In this document: piece by piece, positions 8,901 to 16,091 of the stretch
Position numbering within the stretch: position 1 is the first letter of the stretch
How the letters are laid out: each line of letters begins with the position of its first letter
Assembly (NCBI RefSeq): GCF_031998825.1
Contig: NZ_DAMACX010000018.1
Coordinates: 1 to 64,000, forward strand
Source: Pseudescherichia sp031998825
GTDB taxonomy: Bacteria; Pseudomonadota; Gammaproteobacteria; Enterobacterales; Enterobacteriaceae
DNA length: 64,000 nt
Direction: 5' to 3'
Notes under the pieces: generated by a model
Told to the model about the DNA's origin: nothing
The model's input: only the letters and a program-made list of their open reading frames with translations
Databases searched by the model: none
Position numbers and translations under genes: made by a program

Positions 8901-9956
8901 CGCCATATCCAGGCGATGCGGGCGAAAGGCCATGCCGTGTTCCAGGCGGTGCGGGAAAACAGCGAAGATGCAAAAGAGTGGCAGACCGGCACCTTCGTTG
9001 CACCGACGCTGATCGAGCTGGACAGCATCGACGAGCTGAAAAAAGAGGTGTTCGGTCCGGTGCTGCACGTGGTGCGCTACAGCCGCAGCCAGCTGGATGA
9101 CACCATCCGCCAGATCAACGCTTCCGGCTATGGCCTGACGCTCGGGGTGCATACCCGTATCGACGAGACCATCGCTCAGGTCACCGGCAACGCTTACGTT
9201 GGCAACCTCTATGTCAACCGCAACATGGTCGGCGCGGTCGTTGGCGTCCAGCCGTTTGGCGGTGAGGGACTCTCCGGTACCGGTCCTAAAGCGGGCGGTC
9301 CGCTCTATCTCTACCGCCTGCTGGCAAGCCGACCGCAAAATGCGCTGGGCGTTACCCTGGCACGGCATGATGCAGAGCGGCCGGTGGATGCCCGCCTGCG
9401 TAGCGTGCTGGCCCAGCCGCTGGAGGCTCTGAGTGCCTGGGCGACCAGCCGCCCTGAGCTGGTGGAACTCTGCCAGCAGTTTGGCGAGCAGGCGCAGAGC
9501 GGCACCCAGCGTCTGCTGCCCGGCCCTACCGGCGAGCGCAACACCTGGACTCTGCTGCCACGGGATAGCGTGCTGTGCATGGCTGACAACGAGCAGGATG
9601 CGCTCGTGCAGCTGGCAGCGGTGCTGGCGGTGGGCAGCAAGGTGCTGTGGCCGGAGGATGGGCTGCATCGCGATCTGATGAAACAGCTGCCGCAGGCGGT
9701 TGCGGAGCGTATCGCCTTCGCCAAGCCGGCGTCGCTGCTGAGCCAGCCGTTTGACGCGGTGATCTACCACGGCGACTCTGACCAGCTGCGGACGATCTGC
9801 GAGCAGGTGGCCGCGCGTGACGGAGCGATTATCTCAGTGCAGGGCTTCGCCCGGGGTGAAACAACGATCGTACTTGAGCGTCTCTATCTGGAACGTTCTC
9901 TGAGCGTCAACACCGCCGCGGCCGGAGGCAACGCCAGCCTGATGACAATCGGTTAA
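5994..9956 (+). CDS. putA: PutA: proline dehydrogenase / P5C dehydrogenase / repressor
   Basis: PutA oxidises proline to glutamate at the membrane and represses put genes when reduced proline is scarce. I start at the ATG at 5994 (GAGGAG upstream), giving 1320 residues as in E. coli; the frame opens 9 codons earlier. Regions in order: a ribbon-helix-helix DNA-binding domain (about 1-47, MGVKLDDATRDRIK), an FAD-binding PRODH barrel (about 90-570, with RLVKGAYWD and FATHN), and a GSALDH/P5CDH domain (about 650-1130) with catalytic Cys in SAGQRCSALR and Glu in ETGGMN. A C-terminal domain follows. Confidence 0.98.
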   Translation: MGSTTMGVKLDDATRDRIKQAATQIDRTPHWLIKQAIFNYLERVESGDALPELPGQNNGVESEHADNSVLKDEPHQPFLEFAEQILPQSVSRAAITAAWRRAETDAVPMLLEQARLPEPVADRAQKLAYRLAEKLRNQKTATGRAGMVQSLLQEFSLSSQEGVALMCLAEALLRIPDKATRDALIRDKISNGNWQSHIGRSPSLFVNAATWGLLFTGRLVSTHNEASLSRSLNRIIGKSGEPLIRKGVDMAMRLMGEQFVTGETIAEALANARKLEEKGFRYSYDMLGEAALTATDAQAYMVSYQQAIHAIGKASNGRGIYEGPGISIKLSALHPRYSRAQYDRVMSELYPRLKSLTLLARQYDIGINIDAEEADRLEISLDLLEKLCFDPDLAGWNGIGFVIQAYMKRCPFVIDYLTDLASRSRRRLMIRLVKGAYWDSEIKRAQVEGLEGYPVYTRKVYTDVSYIACAKKLLSVPNLIYPQFATHNAHTLAAIYQLAGENYYPGQYEFQCLHGMGEPLYEQVVGNIADGKLNRPCRIYAPVGTHETLLAYLVRRLLENGANTSFVNRIADTTLPLDELVADPVTAVEKLAAQEGQIGLPHPKIPLPVDLYGEGRINAAGLDLANEHRLASLSSALLNSALHSWQAAPLLEQPVEEGEMTAVINPAEPKDIVGYAREATSAEVEQALESAVNNGPIWFATPPEERAAILERAAMLMEDQTQQLIGILVREAGKTFSNAIAEVREAVDFLRYYAGQVRDDFDNETHRPLGPVVCISPWNFPLAIFTGQVAAALAAGNSVLAKPAEQTPLIAAQSVALLREAGVPAGVVQLLPGRGETVGAQLTADNRVRGVMFTGSTEVASLLQRSIAPRLDAQGRPTPLIAETGGMNAMIVDSSALTEQVVVDVMASAFDSAGQRCSALRLLCLQEDIADHTLKMLRGAMAESRMGNPGRLSTDIGPVIDAEAKNAIERHIQAMRAKGHAVFQAVRENSEDAKEWQTGTFVAPTLIELDSIDELKKEVFGPVLHVVRYSRSQLDDTIRQINASGYGLTLGVHTRIDETIAQVTGNAYVGNLYVNRNMVGAVVGVQPFGGEGLSGTGPKAGGPLYLYRLLASRPQNALGVTLARHDAERPVDARLRSVLAQPLEALSAWATSRPELVELCQQFGEQAQSGTQRLLPGPTGERNTWTLLPRDSVLCMADNEQDALVQLAAVLAVGSKVLWPEDGLHRDLMKQLPQAVAERIAFAKPASLLSQPFDAVIYHGDSDQLRTICEQVAARDGAIISVQGFARGETTIVLERLYLERSLSVNTAAAGGNASLMTIG

Positions 9957-9968
9957 TCGTGTAAACTC

Positions 9969-10041
9969 CCCGGTAGCGTTACGCTTATCGGGGCTACAAT
10001 GTAACCGTAGGCCGGATAAGCGCAGCGCATCCGGCTTTTTT
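9969..10041. repeat. REP/BIME pair after putA, may also terminate
   Basis: Two inverted REP-like units lie back to back. The one at 10007-10035 (GTAGGCCGGATAAGCGCAGC followed by GCATCCGGC) is a typical enterobacterial REP palindrome. The one at 9971-9996 reads as a REP on the other strand (GTAGCCCCGATAAGCGTAAC). A T7 run at 10036-10042 lets the second unit act as a putA terminator. Confidence 0.75.
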
Positions 10042-10054
10042 TATGGGGGGGAAA

Positions 10055-10450
10055 ATGAAACGTCTATTTATGGCAGGCGCGGCTTTACTGCTGAGCACCG
10101 GCGCGCTGGCGGACGAGTGTGACAATGCCAGCACCCAGTCCGATCTGAACAGCTGTACCGCACAGCAGTATCAGGCAGCGGATAAAAAACTCAATGAGAC
10201 CTACCAGGCCGCGATACAGCGGGCCGCAGCACCGCAGCGCGAGCTGTTGCAGAAGGCGCAGCAGACGTGGATTAGCCTGCGCGACGCCGACTGCGCGCTG
10301 ATCGCCTCCGGCACCGAGGGCGGAAGCGTACAGCCGATGATCCATAACCAGTGCCTGCACGATAAAACTGCGGAGCGAGAAGCCTTTCTGGCCTCGCTGA
10401 TGCAGTGCGAAGAGGGCGATCTTAGCTGTCCGCTTCCGCCGGCCAACTGA
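10055..10450 (+). CDS. LprI/DUF1311-family periplasmic protein
   Basis: This is a 131-residue exported protein with a Sec signal peptide (MKRLFMAGAALLLSTGALA) and the family pattern of spaced cysteines plus ADKKLNETYQAAIQ. It matches the lysozyme-inhibitor LprI N-terminal/DUF1311 family. Related proteins inhibit lysozyme in the envelope, but function is unproven for most enterobacterial members. I chose the ATG at 10055, which has a G7 run 3 bases upstream; the open frame begins at 10043. The mature part has seven cysteines, likely disulfide-bonded. It stands alone between putA and a convergent transporter. Confidence 0.75.
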   Translation: MKRLFMAGAALLLSTGALADECDNASTQSDLNSCTAQQYQAADKKLNETYQAAIQRAAAPQRELLQKAQQTWISLRDADCALIASGTEGGSVQPMIHNQCLHDKTAEREAFLASLMQCEEGDLSCPLPPAN

Positions 10451-10460
10451 CCGCGCCATC

Positions 10461-11378
10461 CTACTCTTCGGTTAATGACGCCGTCGCCGACGGCGCTTTT
10501 TTTCTACTGAGCTTTAGCTCGCTGACCAGCACGCCCAGCACAATCAGCACGCCGCCAAACAGCGCCAACAGCGGCAGGCGTTCACCCGCCAGACGACCAA
10601 AAATGCCCGCCCAGACCGGCTCACCGGTGTAGATCACCGTTGCTCGGGTAGGCGATACGCTGCGCTGCGCCCAGTTCATGGTGACCTGAATAATGGCGCT
10701 GAAAATGCCCAGACCGGCGGCTACCAGCAGCAGCGTGGGGGAGAATGGCGGCACGGACTCTCCGGCCGGACCCGCAGCAGCAAACGCCACCACCGACGCG
10801 GTAGCCAGCTGGATCACGGTCACCCGGCGGATATCCACCCTACCCGCCCAGGCGCTAATAAGGATAATTTCAGCGGCAATGGCCACTGCGCTAACCAGAG
10901 TGATCCACTCCCCTTCTCCCATTGCCAGCAGGTTGCCATCTGGCCCCGCCAGTAAAACCAGTCCGGCAAAGGCCAGCGCAATCCCCACGCAGGACATCAG
11001 ACCCGGCAGTCTGCCGAGGCAAAGCCACTGCAATAGCGGCACCAGAGGCACATACATTGCCGTAATAAAGGCAGACTTGCTGCTGGAGATGGTCTGGAGT
11101 CCCCAGGTTTGCAGGCCGTAACCAAAAGCAATGGAGACACCGATAGCCACGCCCGCCTTGATCTCAAGCCAGGTAATGCCGCGCAGTACCTTAAGGGATA
11201 GCAACGCCACCGCGATAGCCGCTGTGGCAAAGCGCAGGCCGACAAAAAAGAGCGGACCGCTCAGGCTCACCGCGTACTGAACGGCCAGAAACGTGCCGCC
11301 CCAGAACATGGTGATGAGGATCAGGAGTGCCTCTTGTGGCTTAACGGAGAATTTATAGCGAGAGAAAAAAGGGATCAT
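10461..11378 (-). CDS. EamA-family (DMT) transporter
   Basis: This 305-residue inner-membrane protein has about ten transmembrane helices arranged as two EamA repeats; the first begins LILITMFWGGTFLAVQY. The drug/metabolite transporter superfamily includes exporters of amino acids and metabolites. The substrate cannot be told from sequence. It converges with the LprI-like gene. The last 14 codons overlap a terminator that serves the opposite strand. The start at 11378 has GGTGG upstream. Confidence 0.8.
   Translation of the reverse strand: MIPFFSRYKFSVKPQEALLILITMFWGGTFLAVQYAVSLSGPLFFVGLRFATAAIAVALLSLKVLRGITWLEIKAGVAIGVSIAFGYGLQTWGLQTISSSKSAFITAMYVPLVPLLQWLCLGRLPGLMSCVGIALAFAGLVLLAGPDGNLLAMGEGEWITLVSAVAIAAEIILISAWAGRVDIRRVTVIQLATASVVAFAAAGPAGESVPPFSPTLLLVAAGLGIFSAIIQVTMNWAQRSVSPTRATVIYTGEPVWAGIFGRLAGERLPLLALFGGVLIVLGVLVSELKLSRKKAPSATASLTEE
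10479..10503 (+). terminator. Terminator of the LprI-like gene, inside the EamA reading frame
   Basis: A perfect 7-bp stem (10479-10485 with 10489-10495, loop GCC) is followed by T7 at 10497-10503 on the plus strand. It lies 28 bases past the LprI-like stop but within the C-terminal codons of the convergent EamA gene. Confidence 0.75.
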
Positions 11379-11459
11379 TTTACCACCGGCCCAGGACGAA
11401 GCCCCGTAGTGTGCGATGGCAGAAGAGTCAGTTCAACGGCTTAGCAGAAAAAAGGCATA

Positions 11460-11485
11460 AAAAAACCGTCGGGCGAACCCGACGG
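11460..11485 (-). terminator. Terminator after ymdF
   Basis: The perfect stem CCGTCGGG/CCCGACGG (11466-11485, loop CGAA) is followed on the minus strand by a run of T (complement of the A run at 11460-11465). It lies about 60 bases past the ymdF stop. Confidence 0.8.
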
Positions 11486-11546
11486 CGGGACAAACGTAAG
11501 ATGGGTCATAGAATTAACTTATCTTACGCTGCGATGGTACTGGCAT

Positions 11547-11738
11547 CTAGCGGTTACCGCCACCGCCCTGGCCGCCACCACCATGGCTACTTTTGCCCCC
11601 TTTTTTGCCAGCTTCTGATGCGCGCTCAGGGTCGTTTTTGAAGTTACCCCCGCTGTGCTGGCCACCTTTACGACCTGCTTCTGATGCTTTTTCACGATCT
11701 TCTGCGAAGTTACCAGAACCACCACGATGTTCTGCCAT
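11547..11738 (-). CDS. ymdF: YmdF/YciG-type KGG stress protein
   Basis: This small, very hydrophilic 63-residue protein carries two KGG repeats (ASEAGRKGGQHSGGNF and ASEAGKKGGKSSHGGG), the hallmark of the KGG/con-10 stress family. E. coli YmdF (57 residues) matches almost residue for residue through the first 50. The difference is a Gly-rich tail. A strong GGAGGT ribosome site precedes the ATG. Members are linked to the general stress response; no biochemical function is known. Confidence 0.88.
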   Translation of the reverse strand: MAEHRGGSGNFAEDREKASEAGRKGGQHSGGNFKNDPERASEAGKKGGKSSHGGGGQGGGGNR

Positions 11739-12058
11739 TTCTGACCTCCAGAATTAATACATTAGACATCATACTGCATTCAGTAAAAGAGAATTCTTTC
11801 ACCTCACGGCGTATAAAGAGTAGATATTTCGTCGCCGCGTGAAAGTAAGCTTAGTGCAACCAGCGTTAACGGCCAGCGGACAGTAATATTCTGCAACAGG
11901 ATATCAGGCAAAAGCATGACATTCGCCGTTTCTGATTCATAAGCCTTTCTTATCGCTTACGAAATCAGGCTGACCAAAAGTGTGTCAATTTACTACTGAC
12001 TGTAACCCCGCTTGCGTCGGCGGGCTCAACGCCCGCCGCTCACGTCTCACTGTAGAGT
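11739..12058. other. Intergenic region with a bulged inverted repeat
   Basis: These 320 bases lie between ymdF and the decarboxylase. An imperfect inverted repeat (CTTTCAC..CGGCG near 11798-11813 with CGCCGCGTGAAAG near 11841-11853) lies in the ymdF upstream region. A GC-rich 8-bp hairpin at 12018-12038 follows the decarboxylase stop but has no T run. No gene is seen. Confidence 0.4.
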
Positions 12059-14200
12059 TTAGTGCTTGTTTTTCAATACCTTAATGGTATATCTGCCGTC
12101 CGCTTTTCGATACGCGCCGTGGATATCTGTCTCAAATCCAGGATAGTGTGAGCCGATCTCGCATAGCATCTGAATAAACTCCAGCACCGGGCGGTTATTC
12201 TCGGTCAGCATTTCGCCCGGCATCACCAGCGGCACGCCCGGTGGATACGGCAGGATCATGTTAGCGTTAACGCGGCCAATCATCTCATCGATGTAGACCT
12301 CTTCGACGTCACCGTTCAGCTCTTTCTGCCAGGCGGCCCACGGATTCATAACCATTTTCGGCAGGGTCTCAAAAGCGCGGTACATCAGCTCAGGCAGATT
12401 ATGCTTGCCAATCACCTCATGCATTCCCTGCGCCAGCTCCTGAATACGCATCTCCTTATAGAACTCAGGATCGAGAGCATACAGGGCGGGCATCATCTCC
12501 TTAATACGCTGGTTACTGTCGTACTCGCGCTTGAAGTCTGTCAGCGCGCGCAGCAGGCTCAGCGCCTTGGTTTCGTCAATGCCGATGCTGAACAGGAAGA
12601 GCAGATTGTAAGGGCCAGTCTTCTCGACCACGATGCCGTGATAATCGAGGTATTTCGAGACGATCCAGGCTGGAATACCGCGCACCGTCATTTCGCCCTG
12701 CTTATTCATCCCCGGCGTCAACAGCGTTACCTTCACCGGATCCAGATGCATGTGGTTGTCATCTATGTTTCTGAAACCGTGCCAGGTATCCTCGCCTTTC
12801 AGCGGCCAGCACGCGGTGGTACTGATATCTTCCGGTTGCCAGACGTCAAAGAACCAGCCCTCGCATTGGGTGCGGAGCTTTTTGATCTCCTGGCGGAATG
12901 AGATGGCGCGATCGATAGCGTTCTGTACCAGCCGTTTTCCGGCGCTGCCCTCCATCATCGCCGCCGCGGTCTCAATGGAGGCGACGATACCGTAGTGAGG
13001 CGATGTGGAGGTGTGCATCATAAAGGATTCGTTAAAGGTCTCCTCGTTGAAATCGCCCTTAATATGGATCATGGACGCCTGGGAAAAGGCCGCCAGCAGC
13101 TTATGGGTTGACTGCGTTTCATAGATCACCTTGCCCTCTGTGCGCTCGCCGCTCATGCCGCACAGCCCTTTATAGATAGGGTTAAAGTTGGTATAGGGCA
13201 CCCAGGCGGAGTCAAAGTGGATCGAGTTCACCTCAAGGTTCTGCTTGATATAATCGGTGTCATAGAGCAGACCATCGTAGGTTGAGTTGGTAATAACTGC
13301 ATGCACCGGCCAGCTGGCGCCTGGCGTCGCGTCAACTTTCTGCTGAATGGACACCCGGGAAAACTCGCTCTGCGGAATGCCGCCCAGAATGCCGAAGGCG
13401 TTACGGGTAGGACGCAGGTAGATGGGCGTGACGTCGCTCATCATCAGCAGATGGGTCAGGGACTTATGGCAGTTACGATCGATCAGCACCGTACTTTTCA
13501 CCGGCGCTGAATACATGCCGACGATTTTGTTGGCCGTCGAGGTGCCGTTAGTCACCATGTAGCTACGCTCGGCGTTAAAGGTGCGGGCGATATACTCTTC
13601 TGCCTCTCTGTGTGGGCCAGAGTGATCCAGCAGCGACCCCAGCTCCGTTACCGATACTGAAATATCTGACTTCATGGTATTGGCACCAAAGAAGTCATAA
13701 AAGAGGCTGCCAACCGGGCTTTTCTGAAACGCGGTTCCTGACATATGGCCTGGCGTACAGAAGGTATATTTCCCGGCGTTAACATAGTTAAAGAGCGCCT
13801 TTGTCAGCGGCGGCAGAATTTTATCGTAGTAGGCCTCCGTGACCTGCTGGATTTTATTAGCAATGTCGCAGGCAACGTCGAGTGCATACTCAAAAAAATG
13901 AATAGTGGCATCTAAGTCACGCAGGGTAAGATCGAGCGCACTGTTTTTATTAGCAAACATATACATCGGTAGACGATCGTTGAGCGCAGCGATCTGCTGG
14001 GTCAGACTCAGGTTATAGCTATCCCAGTCAATAACCACGCCACAGATTTTGGCGTTATTGTTAATGAGCCCCAGCAGATCTTCAACATCCTCTGGATAGA
14101 GAATACGAAAATCCATGGCACTTAAGCGCTGGCCCAGCTCCTGCAGTGCGGTCTCTTTAAAAATAACGCCAGGATGATTCATTATTGCTATGGTTTTCAT
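12059..14200 (-). CDS. cadA: CadA-type lysine decarboxylase
   Basis: This is a 713-residue PLP enzyme converting lysine to cadaverine with proton consumption, as used in acid resistance. It aligns over its whole length with E. coli CadA (715), and more closely than with LdcC; it is clearly not SpeF-like. Regions are an N-terminal wing domain (about 1-130), the PLP core with the Schiff-base lysine in ETQSTHKLLAAFSQ near residue 367, and a C-terminal domain (FETDIHGAYRKADGRYT). It is the second gene of an operon, 10 bases below a PotE-type antiporter, the order of cadBA. It has AAGGA upstream of the ATG. The true substrate still needs assay, because the partner transporter is of ornithine/putrescine type. 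Confidence 0.85.
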   Translation of the reverse strand: MKTIAIMNHPGVIFKETALQELGQRLSAMDFRILYPEDVEDLLGLINNNAKICGVVIDWDSYNLSLTQQIAALNDRLPMYMFANKNSALDLTLRDLDATIHFFEYALDVACDIANKIQQVTEAYYDKILPPLTKALFNYVNAGKYTFCTPGHMSGTAFQKSPVGSLFYDFFGANTMKSDISVSVTELGSLLDHSGPHREAEEYIARTFNAERSYMVTNGTSTANKIVGMYSAPVKSTVLIDRNCHKSLTHLLMMSDVTPIYLRPTRNAFGILGGIPQSEFSRVSIQQKVDATPGASWPVHAVITNSTYDGLLYDTDYIKQNLEVNSIHFDSAWVPYTNFNPIYKGLCGMSGERTEGKVIYETQSTHKLLAAFSQASMIHIKGDFNEETFNESFMMHTSTSPHYGIVASIETAAAMMEGSAGKRLVQNAIDRAISFRQEIKKLRTQCEGWFFDVWQPEDISTTACWPLKGEDTWHGFRNIDDNHMHLDPVKVTLLTPGMNKQGEMTVRGIPAWIVSKYLDYHGIVVEKTGPYNLLFLFSIGIDETKALSLLRALTDFKREYDSNQRIKEMMPALYALDPEFYKEMRIQELAQGMHEVIGKHNLPELMYRAFETLPKMVMNPWAAWQKELNGDVEEVYIDEMIGRVNANMILPYPPGVPLVMPGEMLTENNRPVLEFIQMLCEIGSHYPGFETDIHGAYRKADGRYTIKVLKNKH

Positions 14201-14210
14201 TTTAATATCC

Positions 14211-15530
14211 TTATTTATTTATCAGAGTGTGTTTATCTTGCTTATCAATAAAAATTCCCCAGAATGACCAGCCTGCAAACGTGGTGAGCGCCCCGAGCAT
14301 CATCGCCTCTTCTCCGGATGCGTAGAGGGCATAGAAGCTGTAGACGGTGCCGATCAGGGCAGTACAGGCATTGATTCTGAACTGGGATTTGGTGACCCCC
14401 GCGAGGCGCTGCATGGGAATAAGCGCCGCCATTGAGAGGACGTAGGGAATAAGGTTGGTAATGACCGCCAGATTAACCAGGCTGTTAAACTGTTTATTAA
14501 GGGATGGGCTAATGGTCATTAACGCCAGCAGCGTCTGGATAATGCCGAGAATGATCATGCCGACCACGGGCGCATCGGCTTTCGTGACGCGGGAGAATAT
14601 GCGCGGGAAATAGCCGATATCCGCTGACGACTTAAAGACGCGGCCCACGGTAAACTGCCACCCCAGCAGGGAGCCGATACAGGCCAGCGTCATCAGCAGC
14701 ATGATCACTTTACCCACAAAGGGGGTAAACATGCTGGCATAGGCCAGGCCAAACGGCGCGGTAGAGTTAAGCAGGTCAGCATTCGGAACAATGCCGGAGA
14801 TGACGTTTGTCGACAGGATATAGATCACGGCGCAGGCCAGCGTGCCGCCAAAAACAGCAATAGGGACGTTCTTTTGCGGATTCTCTACCGCGTCCATATT
14901 GGCGCAGGCTGACTCCAGGCCTAAAAATGCCCATAGCGTCATTGAAATGGAGGTCGAGACCGCTGAGAAGAAGCTGCTGTTGTTAGGATTCCATGCGCTG
15001 ATATAGAGCGAAGGCTTAAACCAGAACCAGCCAAACACGCTCAGGCCGACAACCGGAATAATCACGCCCCAGACGGTGACGGAGCCGATACGCCCGGTGA
15101 TTTTTGCCCCGCCGAAATTACAGAGGGTAGTTACCCAAATAACGCCGATGGTGGCCAGGCAAGCGCCTACTGGAGAGAGGACGACGCCAAAAAAATCGCT
15201 GCCGTAGCCTACCGCGGAAATAGCGATGGCGATATTGGCAATTAACAGGCTAATCGCGTAGGTATAGTTGGAAATAAAGTTTCCGGATTTACCAAACGCA
15301 TATTCTGCATAGCCGCCCATGCCGCCGCTCTTTTGGCTAAACAGACCGCATTTAGAGAAAGCGTAGGCCAGCGCCAGCGATCCTAACGCCGTGACTAACC
15401 ACGACAGAATTGATATTGTACCGACCTCAGCTAATTTGGTCGGCAGCATAATAATCCCTGAGCCCATCATATTAACCGCAGTTAATACGGTGAGCTGGAG
15501 CACACCCATTTTATTCCCAGGCTGACTCAT
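14211..15530 (-). CDS. potE: PotE-type diamine/amino-acid antiporter
   Basis: This 439-residue APC-family inner-membrane exchanger has about 12 helices. The sequence follows E. coli PotE (putrescine/ornithine), for example KMGVLQLTVLTAVNMMGSGI and KSGGMGGYAEYAFGKSGNF, and not CadB. Residues reported as important in PotE appear conserved (equivalents of C62, E77, W201, E207, W292). In the C-terminal tail the positions of Y425 and E433 are Trp424 and Asp432 here. It lies directly upstream of the CadA-type enzyme, so it probably exchanges lysine for cadaverine in this setting. That is an inference; putrescine/ornithine exchange is the alternative. Confidence 0.82.
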   Translation of the reverse strand: MSQPGNKMGVLQLTVLTAVNMMGSGIIMLPTKLAEVGTISILSWLVTALGSLALAYAFSKCGLFSQKSGGMGGYAEYAFGKSGNFISNYTYAISLLIANIAIAISAVGYGSDFFGVVLSPVGACLATIGVIWVTTLCNFGGAKITGRIGSVTVWGVIIPVVGLSVFGWFWFKPSLYISAWNPNNSSFFSAVSTSISMTLWAFLGLESACANMDAVENPQKNVPIAVFGGTLACAVIYILSTNVISGIVPNADLLNSTAPFGLAYASMFTPFVGKVIMLLMTLACIGSLLGWQFTVGRVFKSSADIGYFPRIFSRVTKADAPVVGMIILGIIQTLLALMTISPSLNKQFNSLVNLAVITNLIPYVLSMAALIPMQRLAGVTKSQFRINACTALIGTVYSFYALYASGEEAMMLGALTTFAGWSFWGIFIDKQDKHTLINK

Positions 15531-15562
15531 AATGCCCTCTTACAGATATAAAAATAGATTGC

Positions 15563-15581
15563 CAGTAATCGTTAATTACTG
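15563..15581. promoter_or_regulatory. Perfect inverted repeat in the potE-cadA leader
   Basis: CAGTAAT-CGTTA-ATTACTG is a 7-5-7 perfect palindrome 33 bases upstream of the antiporter start. It is a candidate operator for a dimeric regulator; no binding protein is assigned. Confidence 0.45.
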
Positions 15582-15663
15582 CCCTGTTGAAAATAATTTT
15601 GTTTACTTCGCTGTATTATTTATGGCACGGCGGAGCTTACTATTTCGCCAGCACGTGTTTCTC

Positions 15664-15903
15664 TCAGTGCGTATCCTTCTGTTTTGCGTAACGGCTGGGC
15701 CAGATCTGCGCAGGCTCTACGCCAATGGCATCGGCAATAATGCGTTCTGCTTTTGGGTAGGCGCGTGAGAGCACGTTTTTTAAGGTGTCCGGTTTGAGAC
15801 CGGCCTGAATTGACAGTTCGCGTATTGAGTAGCCGCGCTTGTGAAGCGCGGCGACAATGTCGATGCGACACCAGTCATTCTGCGTGGCTTCAACTTTACT
15901 CAT
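15664..15903 (-). CDS. Ner/Nlp (SfsB)-like DNA-binding protein
   Basis: This 79-residue protein matches the Ner/Nlp winged HTH family of phage Mu Ner and E. coli SfsB: DIVAALHKRGYSIRELSIQ, then GLKPDTLKNVLSRAYPKAE, IIADAIGVEPAQIWPSRY. It should bind DNA as a small regulator. The start at 15903 has AGAGG upstream. It is codirectional with and 133 bases upstream of potE-cadA and divergent from a CI-like gene. This suggests local control of the lysine island in place of CadC, which is not in the window. Confidence 0.8.
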   Translation of the reverse strand: MSKVEATQNDWCRIDIVAALHKRGYSIRELSIQAGLKPDTLKNVLSRAYPKAERIIADAIGVEPAQIWPSRYAKQKDTH

Positions 15904-15945
15904 AATTCATCTAACCTCTTTTTCAACCCTATGGGATAATCCCGA

Positions 15946-15969
15946 ACGTTAATCACCAGGTGATAACGT
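15946..15969. promoter_or_regulatory. Lambda-operator-like palindrome between two regulators
   Basis: The core ATCACC-A-GGTGAT is perfectly symmetric, and the arms extend to ACGTTA...TAACGT with one extra base. The half-site TATCACC resembles lambdoid CI/Cro operators. It lies between the divergent Ner-like and CI-like genes, upstream of both. Confidence 0.55.
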
Positions 15970-15980
15970 GGTAGTATCAT

Positions 15981-16007
15981 TGATCTCTTTTGAGATGAAT
16001 AAAAGCG
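15981..16007 (+). promoter_or_regulatory. Motif shared with the lysyl-tRNA synthetase promoter
   Basis: The bases TGATCTC, then TTTT, AGAT and AAAAGCG recur in the same order at 16661-16683, just upstream of the lysyl-tRNA synthetase gene. Here the motif includes the small palindrome ATCTC-TTTT-GAGAT. Confidence 0.45.
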
Positions 16008-16091
16008 TTATCTGAAGAATTTGTGATTTTAAACTCGTTTTATGGTCTCTATGAAGATCAGACTACATACACCGTTGCGGATGGGCTAACA

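Noticed and set aside
7059..9770. Long minus-strand frames (up to 410 codons) opposite putA
   Set aside because: They lie wholly antisense to a certain gene, are His/Arg/Gln rich with no family, and arise from the codon bias of a GC-rich gene.
12018..12038. Hairpin after cadA as a rho-independent terminator
   Set aside because: Stem is good but no T run follows on the minus strand; noted only in the intergenic entry.
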